Shown here in pieces: positions 37,438 to 47,273 of a stretch of DNA of 64,000 bases. Under the pieces are notes generated by a model that saw only the letters and a program-made list of their open reading frames with translations, was not told the origin of the DNA and searched no databases. Numbering within the stretch: the stretch's first letter is position 1; the number at the start of each line of letters is the position of its first letter. A program made the position numbers and the translations under genes. This DNA comes from Cupriavidus oxalaticus (GTDB lineage: Bacteria > Pseudomonadota > Gammaproteobacteria > Burkholderiales > Burkholderiaceae). The stretch lies in contig NZ_CP038635.1 in the NCBI RefSeq assembly GCF_004768545.1, positions 1,302,001 through 1,366,000 of the forward strand. Direction: 5' to 3'.

Positions 37438-38517
37438 ATGCCGATGTTCAAGCAGCAGATTCGCCTGTGCACCAGCCGGGATGGCGTTCGCCTTGCCTAC
37501 GCCGTCACGGGCAGCGGCGCGCCGCTGGTGAAGGCGGCCAACTGGATGAGCCACCTCGAGTTCGATGTGGACAGCCCGGTGTGGAGCCACATGATCATGG
37601 CCCTGTCGGCGCACCACACGCTGATCCGCTATGACGAACGCGGCTGCGGGCTGTCCGACCGCGATATCGAAGACCTGTCGTTCGACGCGTGGCTGCGCGA
37701 CCTCGAAACCATCGTCGATGCCAACGGCGTGGAGCATTTCCCGCTGCTGGGTATCTCGCAGGGCGCATCGATCGCCGTGGCCTACGCCGTGGCGCACCCC
37801 GAGCGCGTCAGCCACCTGATCCTCCACGGCGGTTATGCGCGCGGGCGGCTCAAGCGCGACAACCTGAGCCCGTGCCTGCGCGAGGAAGCCGAATTGATGA
37901 ACAAGCTCGCCGAGCTAGGCTGGGGCCAGGAGAATCCCGCCTTCCGCCAGTTCTTCACGACCCAGTTCATCCCGGGCGGCACGGCCGAGCAGCATGCGTG
38001 GTTCAACGAGCTGGAGCGGGTCTCCACGTCGCCGCTGAATGCCGCGCGCTTCATGCGCGTGTTCAACGAGATCGATGTGGTCGAACTGCTGCCGAGGGTC
38101 ACGTGCCCGACGCTGGTGCTGCATGCGGTGCGCGACGCGCGCGTGCCGTTCGACGAGGGCCGCCTGATCGCCAGCGAAATTCCCGGCGCGCGCTTCGTGC
38201 CGCTGGAAAGCGGCAATCACCTGCTGCTCGACACCGAGCCCGCTTGGAACCGATGGCTCGACGAGGTGCGTGCCTTCCTGCCGGCCTCGGCACCGGTGCG
38301 CGATCCCGCCTTCACCGCGCTGACGCGGCGCGAGCGCGATATCGTCGAGCTGATCGCGCAGGGCCGCGACAACGCCCAGATCGCCGCGCGCCTGGACCTG
38401 TGCGAAAAGACCGTGCGCAACCACATCACCAGCATCTTCGCCAAGCTGGAAGTGGAGAACCGCGCGCAGGCCATCGTGCTGGCGCGCAAGGCGGGGTTTG
38501 ACCGGGCGGACGCTTAG
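37438..38517 (+). CDS. Alpha/beta-hydrolase fused to a LuxR-type DNA-binding domain
   Basis: 359 aa from ATG 37438. Residues about 10-280 form an alpha/beta hydrolase with an apparently intact triad: Ser107 in GISQGAS, Asp233 in VRDARVP and His261 in SGNHLLL. Residues about 294-350 are a LuxR/GerE HTH (LTRRERDIVELIAQGRDNAQ, then KTVRNHITSIFAKLEV). The layout suggests a one-component regulator whose ligand-binding unit is a hydrolase that may bind or cleave an ester or lactone. A possible -10 box TACACT (37345-37350) overlaps the palindrome CACTAGTG. The target is unknown. The flanking genes differ in direction or are unrelated. Confidence 0.85.
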   Translation: MPMFKQQIRLCTSRDGVRLAYAVTGSGAPLVKAANWMSHLEFDVDSPVWSHMIMALSAHHTLIRYDERGCGLSDRDIEDLSFDAWLRDLETIVDANGVEHFPLLGISQGASIAVAYAVAHPERVSHLILHGGYARGRLKRDNLSPCLREEAELMNKLAELGWGQENPAFRQFFTTQFIPGGTAEQHAWFNELERVSTSPLNAARFMRVFNEIDVVELLPRVTCPTLVLHAVRDARVPFDEGRLIASEIPGARFVPLESGNHLLLDTEPAWNRWLDEVRAFLPASAPVRDPAFTALTRRERDIVELIAQGRDNAQIAARLDLCEKTVRNHITSIFAKLEVENRAQAIVLARKAGFDRADA

Positions 38518-38550
38518 GACATCGAGCGCCTGTGGCCTGCCTGCCTGCGC

Positions 38551-39606
38551 CTACGACTGGTTCACTAGCGTGCGCGCGTCGGCCACGTGCCCGCGGTAGG
38601 CTTCGAAGATGCGGCGCAGCGACTGCTCCATCGTGACCTCGGGCTTCCAGCCCAGTTCCTCGACGGTGTTGTCGATCTTCGGCACGCGGTGCTGCACGTC
38701 CTGGTAGCCCTTGCCGTAGAAGTCGCCCGACGAGGTTTCGACGATCTGCGTCTTGCGCGCTTCCTCGGCGTATTCGGGGTAGTCCGCGGCCATCTTCAGC
38801 ATCATCTCGGCCAGCTCGCGCACCGAATGGATGTTGGCCGGATTGCCGATATTGAAGATCTTGCCGCTGGCGATGCCGCTCGGGTTCTCGATGATGCGCA
38901 TCAGCGCGCCGATGCCGTCCGAGATATCGGCAAACGCGCGCTTCTGCGCGCCGCCGTCGACCAGCTTGATCGGCTCGCCGCGCACGATATGGCCGAGGAA
39001 CTGCGTCACGACGCGCGACGAGCCTTCCTTCGACTCGAAGATCGAGTCCAGCCCCGCGCCGATCCAGTTGAAGGGGCGGAACAGCGTGTAGTGGAGGCCC
39101 TGCTCCATGCCGTAGGCGTGGATCACGCGGTCCATCAGTTGCTTGGAGCAGGCATAGATCCAGCGCGGCTTGTTGATCGGGCCGTAGACCAGCGGCGAGG
39201 CTTCCGGGTCGAACTCCTCGTCGCTGCACATGCCGTAGACCTCCGAGGTCGACGGGAACACCAGGTGCTTGCCGTACTTGACCGCGGCGCGCACGATCGG
39301 CAGGTTGGCCTCGAAATCCAGCTCGAACACGCGCAGCGGCTGGCGCACGTAGGTGGCCGGCGTGGCGATGGCGACCAGCGGCAGCACCACGTCGCACTTG
39401 CGGATGTTGTACTCGATCCACTCCTTGTTGATGGTGATGTCACCTTCGAAGAAGTGCATGCGCGGGTGATCGACGAGGTCGCCCAGGCGGTCCGTGTTCA
39501 TGTCCATGCCGTAGACCTCCCACGGCGTGGTTTCCAGGATGCGGCGCGTCAGGTGATGGCCAATGAAGCCGTTGACGCCGAGAATCAGTACTTTCTTGCC
39601 TTGCAT
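38551..39606 (-). CDS. UDP-4-keto-pentose / UDP-xylose synthase (ArnA C-domain-like)
   Basis: 351 aa from ATG 39606 (MQGKKVLILGVNGFIGHHL). It is an extended SDR with the NAD-binding GVNGFIG (10-16), the catalytic Thr/Ser region PSTSEVYG and the YxxxK pair in YACSK. It matches the decarboxylase domain of ArnA and the Ralstonia enzyme described as a bifunctional UDP-4-keto-pentose/UDP-xylose synthase: it oxidatively decarboxylates UDP-glucuronate. The product can feed aminoarabinose or xylose addition to lipopolysaccharide. It lies 65 bp downstream of the ArnT-like gene on the same strand. No formyltransferase domain is attached. Confidence 0.87.
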   Translation of the reverse strand: MQGKKVLILGVNGFIGHHLTRRILETTPWEVYGMDMNTDRLGDLVDHPRMHFFEGDITINKEWIEYNIRKCDVVLPLVAIATPATYVRQPLRVFELDFEANLPIVRAAVKYGKHLVFPSTSEVYGMCSDEEFDPEASPLVYGPINKPRWIYACSKQLMDRVIHAYGMEQGLHYTLFRPFNWIGAGLDSIFESKEGSSRVVTQFLGHIVRGEPIKLVDGGAQKRAFADISDGIGALMRIIENPSGIASGKIFNIGNPANIHSVRELAEMMLKMAADYPEYAEEARKTQIVETSSGDFYGKGYQDVQHRVPKIDNTVEELGWKPEVTMEQSLRRIFEAYRGHVADARTLVNQS

Positions 39607-39671
39607 TGTGTTGACGATCGCATCGAAAAGAAGCGTGCCGCACGAGTGCGGCACGAAACACCGGCAGCACG

Positions 39672-41534
39672 CTAGTGCACGCCGGCGACGGGGAAGTTGG
39701 CCACGGCCACGCGCCGCCAGTCGCGCGCGATCACATGCATCGGCACGCGCGCGCTCAGTTCGGCAAACGTCCGCGGCGACAACAGCGCCACGGCACGCGG
39801 GCCGTGCTGCCACGCATCGACAAAGGCGTCGATGGTCGGCAGCCACTTCTGCGGCTCCTGCTCCGTGCCGAAGGCCAGTTCATCGGGCTGCGCCACCATG
39901 GTGAGCGGATGCCGCAGGTAGAAGGGCAATGTATGGTCGAGCATGCCCACGCCATAGAGCGGCATGCCGGGCCGCAGCACGCGCTCGATCGGCGCAGCCA
40001 GGGCGATGCCCGAGGCCGAGCGGCCGATGGCCTCATGGCCGAGCAGGGCAACGGTGAATGCCAGCAGCATGCCCAGCGCGTAAGCCGTGATGCTTGCCAT
40101 GCGCCCGTGCCGGCGCAGCAGCCACAGCGCGGCGAGCGTGCCGGCGCAGATGAGGGCAAACGCCATCGCCACCCATACGGCGTAGGCGCGATAGAGCACG
40201 TTCGGTGTGTTGTTGGAATCGAGGTTCGCCACCACGGGACTCGCCAGCAGCCCGAGCGCGCCGATCGCCAGCATCGCCCAAAGCTGCGTGCGCCACGCCG
40301 GCACGCCGGTTTGCGCCAGCGCGGCACCGGCGAGGATCGCCAGCGCCGGGAACACCGGCAGGATGTAGCCGGGCAGCTTGGAGCCTGACAGGCTGAAGAA
40401 GGCGAAGATCGACAATGCCCACGCAGCGCACATCAGCGCGGGCTGGAACGGTGCCGGGCCGATTGTCATGGTGGTGGTCACGGTGGTCACGCTGGCCCCG
40501 GCGCGATGCCTGACGGTGCGGACCATTGCGGGCAGCACCCCAAGCCACGGCATGAACCCGCCCAGCACCAGCGGCACGAAGTACCACGGCGGACCCTGGC
40601 GCGCATGCACCGTCGACGTGTAGCGCTGCCAGTGCTCGTGCACGAAGAAGAAGTGCAGGAACTCGGGGTTGCGACGTGCCACCAGCCAGTACCACGGCAC
40701 CGCCACCAGCAGCATCACCGCAATGCCCGCCAGCGCATGCAGGCGCCGCCACAGCGCCAGGTCGCGCGTGACGCAGGTGTACGCCACCAGTGCCAGTCCC
40801 GGCAGCACCACCCCGACCAGCCCCTTGGTCAGCAGCGCGATACCCATCGCCGTCCAGCATGCCAGCATCCAGTTGCGTCGCGACGTTGGCGTGGTGCGGG
40901 GGTGCTGCGCCAGCAGCATGCCCGCCAGGGCGCAGGCCAGGACGCCGGAGAGCGTCATGTCGAGAGTATTGAAGTGTGCCGCGGCATTCCACATCGGCGC
41001 CGATGCCAGCACCAGCCCCGCCAGCCATCCCGCGCGCGCGCCGAACCAGCGCGCCGCCGCCAGCATCGATGCCGCCACGCCGGCCAGGCCGGCAAGCGCG
41101 ACGCACAGCCGCGCCTGCCATTCGCCGATGCCGAACAGCGTATATGACACTGCCGTCACCCACAGGTGGAAGGGCGGCTTCTCGAAGTACTTCAGCCCGT
41201 CATAGCGGATCGTGACCCAGTCGCCGGTGGCCAGCATCTCGCGCGCGATCTCGGCGTAGCGGCCTTCATCCGGTCCCAGCAGGTGGCGTGCCCCCAGCGT
41301 GCCGAACCACAGCAGCGCGAACGCCAGCACCGCGAGCGCGAGCGCAATGGCGGGAATGCCTGCCACGCGCACGGCATGGTCGGGCCGCGCGGCGAGGCGC
41401 TCGGCGTGTGGCAGAACGGCGGGGCTGGCAGGGCTGGAGGGCAGGTGTGACGGCAAGGCGGCGCGGGCGGAAGAGTTGACGGCCTTGTCGGCGCCGGCGC
41501 CAGGCGCGGCGTTGAACAGGACAAGGCCTGGCAA
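39672..41534 (-). CDS. ArnT-like GT39/GT83 glycosyltransferase
   Basis: Up to 620 aa. It is a multi-pass inner membrane protein with about 12 membrane segments and the periplasmic-loop motif LGPDEGRYAEIAREML (catalytic acidic residue) typical of ArnT/PMT-type enzymes that use undecaprenyl-phosphate sugars. FLHFFFVHEHWQRY and LSGSKLPGYILPVFPALAI are further ArnT-type signatures. The most likely reaction is transfer of 4-amino-4-deoxy-L-arabinose or a related sugar to lipid A. The start is uncertain: the frame opens at a TTG (41534), an Ala/Pro-rich 50-residue leader follows, and GTG codons nearer the first helix are alternatives. Confidence 0.85.
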   Translation of the reverse strand: MPGLVLFNAAPGAGADKAVNSSARAALPSHLPSSPASPAVLPHAERLAARPDHAVRVAGIPAIALALAVLAFALLWFGTLGARHLLGPDEGRYAEIAREMLATGDWVTIRYDGLKYFEKPPFHLWVTAVSYTLFGIGEWQARLCVALAGLAGVAASMLAAARWFGARAGWLAGLVLASAPMWNAAAHFNTLDMTLSGVLACALAGMLLAQHPRTTPTSRRNWMLACWTAMGIALLTKGLVGVVLPGLALVAYTCVTRDLALWRRLHALAGIAVMLLVAVPWYWLVARRNPEFLHFFFVHEHWQRYTSTVHARQGPPWYFVPLVLGGFMPWLGVLPAMVRTVRHRAGASVTTVTTTMTIGPAPFQPALMCAAWALSIFAFFSLSGSKLPGYILPVFPALAILAGAALAQTGVPAWRTQLWAMLAIGALGLLASPVVANLDSNNTPNVLYRAYAVWVAMAFALICAGTLAALWLLRRHGRMASITAYALGMLLAFTVALLGHEAIGRSASGIALAAPIERVLRPGMPLYGVGMLDHTLPFYLRHPLTMVAQPDELAFGTEQEPQKWLPTIDAFVDAWQHGPRAVALLSPRTFAELSARVPMHVIARDWRRVAVANFPVAGVH

Positions 41535-41635
41535 TGCGAGCGCGAGGATAAGCCGGCAACCTTAATGGCACATTAAGCTTGCAAGCGCACAATCGATCCC
41601 CTGCGTGGCGTGACGGCCGCATAACGACCCGGAAC

Positions 41636-42307
41636 ATGAGAATCCTTATTGTTGAAGACGACCCCATGCTCGGCGACGGCCTGCGGCGCGGGCTGCAGCT
41701 GCTGGACTATGCGGTCGACTGGTTCAGCACCGCCGCAGAGGCCGACCATGCGCTCGAGATGGCCGGCTATGACGCCGTGGTGCTGGACCTCGGCCTGCCC
41801 GGCGAGGACGGCATGGCGCTGCTGGCGCGCTGGCGCGCGCGCGGCTGCCGCATTCCCGTGATCGTCCTGACCGCGCGCGATGCGATCGAAAGCCGCATCG
41901 GCGGGCTCGATGCCGGCGCCGATGACTACCTGGTCAAGCCGGTCGCGCTCGACGAACTGGCCGCGCGCCTGCGCGCCGTGACACGCCGCGCCGTGGGGAT
42001 GTCGTCGCCGGTGTGGAAGCACGGCGCGCTGGAATTCCATCCCGCCCGCCGGCAGGCATACTGGGCCGGCACGCCGGTGGAGCTGACCAGCCGCGAAGCC
42101 ATGCTGCTCGAGTTGCTGCTGGCACACCCCAACCGCCTGCTGACGCGCGATTTCCTGCGCGACAAGCTCTATGACTGGCAGGGCGGCGTGGAAAGCAATG
42201 CGCTGGAAGTCCACATCCACCACCTGCGCCGAAAGATCCATCCCAGGATCGTGCGCACCTTCCGCGGCGCGGGCTACACGCTGGGCGCAGCCGAGGACTG
42301 CCAATGA
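41636..42307 (+). CDS. OmpR/PhoB-family response regulator (PmrA/QseB-like)
   Basis: 223 aa from ATG 41636. The receiver domain has the acidic pocket (Glu7, Asp8, Asp9), phosphoacceptor Asp51 (VVLDLGLP), Thr79 and Lys101. The C-terminal winged helix (about 128-220) has ELTSREAMLLELLL and VEVHI/LRRKI-type elements. It is divergent from arnT and overlaps the sensor kinase gene by 4 bp. By position it may control lipid A modification, as PmrA does in enteric bacteria. Confidence 0.9.
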   Translation: MRILIVEDDPMLGDGLRRGLQLLDYAVDWFSTAAEADHALEMAGYDAVVLDLGLPGEDGMALLARWRARGCRIPVIVLTARDAIESRIGGLDAGADDYLVKPVALDELAARLRAVTRRAVGMSSPVWKHGALEFHPARRQAYWAGTPVELTSREAMLLELLLAHPNRLLTRDFLRDKLYDWQGGVESNALEVHIHHLRRKIHPRIVRTFRGAGYTLGAAEDCQ

Positions 42308-43662
42308 CGCTGCAGCGCCGGCTTATCCTGGCCGTGCTGATCGCCACGCCGGTGGTCTGGCTGCTGACCATCGGCCTGACCTACGTGCGCGCCCGGCATG
42401 AGATCAACGAGCTGTATGACACCGACATGGTGCGCATGGCGCTGCAGATGCACTCGGTGGCGCCGATGGTCGACCTTGCCGCCGGGCCGTCGCGCACGCG
42501 GCTGCCGCAGCTGGTGGAAGGCGACCAGGGCGATGCCGGCCTCGGCGACCTCGCCATCGCCGCGTGGCTGCCAAACGGGCAGCCGCTGCATATCGATCCG
42601 GAGGGCGACCTGCTGCCGCGCGCGCCGGGCGCGAAGGGCTTTACCGATACCGTGCTCGACCACCAGCGCTGGCGGCTGTACTACCTCGACGATCCGGATA
42701 CCGGCTGGCGTGTCTGCGTCGGCCAGCAACTGGCCGAGCGCAACGAGCTGATCCTGTCCTATATCGCCGCGCAGGTGCTGCCATGGGCCGCGGGCCTGCC
42801 GCTGCTGATCGCGCTGCTGATCTGGTTCACGCGCCGCGCGATGGCGCCGGTGCGGGCGTTGTCGGCCGACATCGAACGGCGCGCGCCCGACGATCGCCAG
42901 CCGCTCAGCCTGGCGGCGGTGCCTGGCGAGCTGGTACCGCTGGTCCACGCGATGAACCGGCTGCTGGAGCGCGTGTCGGATTCGATCGAGCACGAGCGCC
43001 GCCTGACCGCCGACGCCGCGCACGAGATGCGCACGCCGCTGGCCGCGCTGAGGGCGCAATGGGAGCTTGCCGAGCGCTCGCCGGACGCCGTGGAGCGCGA
43101 CCGGGCCCGCGCCAACGTCGCCGCCGGCATCGACCGCATCAGCCGGCTGGTATCGCAGCTGCTGACGCTGAGCCGGCTGGAGGATGCCTCGGCGCTGCCG
43201 TCGCGCCAGCCGGTCAGCTGGCTGCCGGTGGCGCAGCAGGCGCTGTCGGACTGCCTGGCGCTGGCGCAGCAGAAGCAGGTCGATGTGGAGCTCGAATGGC
43301 CGGAGCAGGGCGGCGAACCGCTGCCGGTCGCGGGCGATGCCAACCTGCTGTCCCTGCTGCTGCGCAACCTGCTCGACAATGCCATCCGCTACAGCCCGCC
43401 GGGCGCGCTGGTCACGGTGGATTTCGAGCCGGGCGGTATTTCCGTGCGCGACCAGGGGCCGGGCATCGCGCCCGATGTGCTGGCGCGGCTCGGCGACCGC
43501 TTCTTCCGCGGGGGCGGGGCGCACCGCGAGCATGGGCATGGCCTCGGCGTTTCCATCGCCCTGCGCGTGGCGAGGCTGCACGGACTCGACCTTGCCTTTG
43601 CCAACCGGACCGACGGCGCGACCGGACTGGTCGTGACGATCGCCCGCGGCGGCGCGCAATGA
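42304..43662 (+). CDS. Sensor histidine kinase partner of the OmpR-type regulator
   Basis: 452 aa. Membrane segments at about 7-28 and 153-176 enclose a periplasmic sensing loop of about 125 residues. A HAMP-like stretch leads to the H-box with His240 (AAHEMRTPLAALR), then N-box (NLLDNAIRYSPPG), G1 (VRDQGPGI) and G2 (HGHGLGVSIA). It is full length and translationally coupled to the regulator. The periplasmic loop has several acidic residues, as expected for a cation- or cationic-peptide-sensing PmrB-like protein, though no ExxE pair was confirmed. Confidence 0.9.
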   Translation: MTLQRRLILAVLIATPVVWLLTIGLTYVRARHEINELYDTDMVRMALQMHSVAPMVDLAAGPSRTRLPQLVEGDQGDAGLGDLAIAAWLPNGQPLHIDPEGDLLPRAPGAKGFTDTVLDHQRWRLYYLDDPDTGWRVCVGQQLAERNELILSYIAAQVLPWAAGLPLLIALLIWFTRRAMAPVRALSADIERRAPDDRQPLSLAAVPGELVPLVHAMNRLLERVSDSIEHERRLTADAAHEMRTPLAALRAQWELAERSPDAVERDRARANVAAGIDRISRLVSQLLTLSRLEDASALPSRQPVSWLPVAQQALSDCLALAQQKQVDVELEWPEQGGEPLPVAGDANLLSLLLRNLLDNAIRYSPPGALVTVDFEPGGISVRDQGPGIAPDVLARLGDRFFRGGGAHREHGHGLGVSIALRVARLHGLDLAFANRTDGATGLVVTIARGGAQ

Positions 43663-43692
43663 AAAACGCCCCGCACAGTTTCGTGCGGGGCG
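43662..43692 (-). terminator. Terminator of tex (bidirectional)
   Basis: CGCCCCGCAC (43667-43676) pairs with GTGCGGGGCG (43683-43692). On the minus strand it is followed by five T. It lies between the convergent kinase and tex genes. Confidence 0.8.
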
Positions 43693-43719
43693 ACCTTGAT
43701 TTAGCGTGGAGCGTGCCGT

Positions 43720-46065
<2,346 letters not shown>

Positions 46066-46208
46066 CTGAAAACGCAGTCGGTCGAAAGCGGGGCATTTTG
46101 CCACAAGCGCGCCGCAGTTCGGCCACGCTTGCCGCCGGCTTCGCGCAAGGGGCGTTACCGGCATGTGCGGGGCAGGCCGCCAGGCGGCCCGGATGCTAGA
46201 ATCCCGTC

Positions 46209-47012
46209 ATGATCGTCAAGCCCCGTCAGGCCGCCGCCCTGGCTACTTCCGCGGTAACTTCTCCCGCCACCTCGCCGGCCATGCCAACTGTCGCCAACGT
46301 GCCGAAATCCGTCCTTTTCCAGGCTGCCAGCCTGGCCGTGCTGGCGCTCGCCTCCGGCGCCGCGCTGATGCCGGTGCGACCGGCGCTGGCGCAAGCTTCT
46401 GCGCCGGCCGCCGGAGCTCCGCGCGACTTCGGTGCCGAACGCAAGGCCATCGGCGATTCCCGCGCCTGGACCAACTACCGTTTTTCCGCGGCCGAGCACG
46501 AGTGCTACAGCAAGTTCTTCGTCAACAGCTGCATCGACAAGGCCAAGGAAGTCCAGCGCGAGGAGTTGCAGGTGCTGCGCAAGCGCGAACTGGAAGTCGG
46601 CGAGGCCGAACGCGCGCACCGCGCTGCCGAGCGCGACCGCGAGCAGGCGCTGCGCCGGGCCGAATTCGAGGCCAGCCAGCCGCAGCGTGCCGCCAGCGAG
46701 CAGTCCAGCCGCGCCGCGTTCGAGAAGAAGCAGCAGGAACAGCAACTGCGCGACGCGCAACGCCAGGGTGAAGCGCCGCAGCGTGCCGCCAATGCGCAGG
46801 CGTACCAGCAGAAGCAGTCCGACTATGACGCCAAGATGAAGGAGGCGCAGCAAAAGGGCGCCGAGCAGGCGCGCCAGCGCGAGGAAAACGTGAAGGCGTA
46901 CGAGGCCAAGCAACGCGACCTCGAGCGGCGCCAGAAGGAACTGGAAGAGCGGCGCGCCAAGGCCAAGGAGCAGCAGGGCCAGGCGTCGGCGCCGCGCCCG
47001 TTCGGCTTCTGA
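46209..47012 (+). CDS. Secreted coiled-coil protein of unknown function
   Basis: 267 aa from ATG 46209. An internal ATG at 46281 (MPTVANVPKSVLFQAASLAVLALASG) would give a more typical signal peptide ending near RPALAQAS. The mature part has a short conserved-looking cap (YRFSAAEHECYSKFFVNSCIDKAKEVQREE) with two cysteines, and then a long charged coiled coil rich in Gln, Glu, Arg and Ala. It is probably periplasmic. The Cys-containing cap is seen in other Burkholderiales proteins of unknown role. It is followed by the YdcH-like gene 35 bp later. Confidence 0.75.
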   Translation: MIVKPRQAAALATSAVTSPATSPAMPTVANVPKSVLFQAASLAVLALASGAALMPVRPALAQASAPAAGAPRDFGAERKAIGDSRAWTNYRFSAAEHECYSKFFVNSCIDKAKEVQREELQVLRKRELEVGEAERAHRAAERDREQALRRAEFEASQPQRAASEQSSRAAFEKKQQEQQLRDAQRQGEAPQRAANAQAYQQKQSDYDAKMKEAQQKGAEQARQREENVKAYEAKQRDLERRQKELEERRAKAKEQQGQASAPRPFGF

Positions 47013-47047
47013 GCCGATCGCACTGTGACCGTACAGCGGAGGCGCAC

Positions 47048-47251
47048 ATGGACAGCAACCTGAATACCCTGGAGCGGCGCATCATGGAGTTGCAGATCGA
47101 GCACCGCGACCTGGACTTCCTGATCGACCGGCTCGCGAGCGACGCCGTCCATGACGAGCTGCAACTGCGCCGCCTGAAGAAGCGCCGGCTGAAGCTGAAG
47201 GACGCCATCACGCTGCTGCAATTGCAGCTGGAACCCGACGTGCCGGCCTGA
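47048..47251 (+). CDS. YdcH-like DUF465 protein
   Basis: 67 aa, two helices with heptad pattern (LERRIMELQIEHRDLDFLIDRL and DELQLRRLKKRRLKLKDAI) matching DUF465/YdcH. Small cytoplasmic proteins of this family have no settled function. GCGGAGG lies 7 bp upstream of the ATG. It is between the coiled-coil gene and the dinG-like gene, probably in one transcript. Confidence 0.85.
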   Translation: MDSNLNTLERRIMELQIEHRDLDFLIDRLASDAVHDELQLRRLKKRRLKLKDAITLLQLQLEPDVPA

Positions 47252-47273
47252 GCATCCGGGCCGCCCGCACCAG

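Noticed and set aside
39607..39846. Longer N-terminus of the UDP-pentose synthase
   Set aside because: The extra residues are Arg/Ala-rich and overlap the end of the arnT-like gene. The Rossmann motif starts right after ATG 39606.
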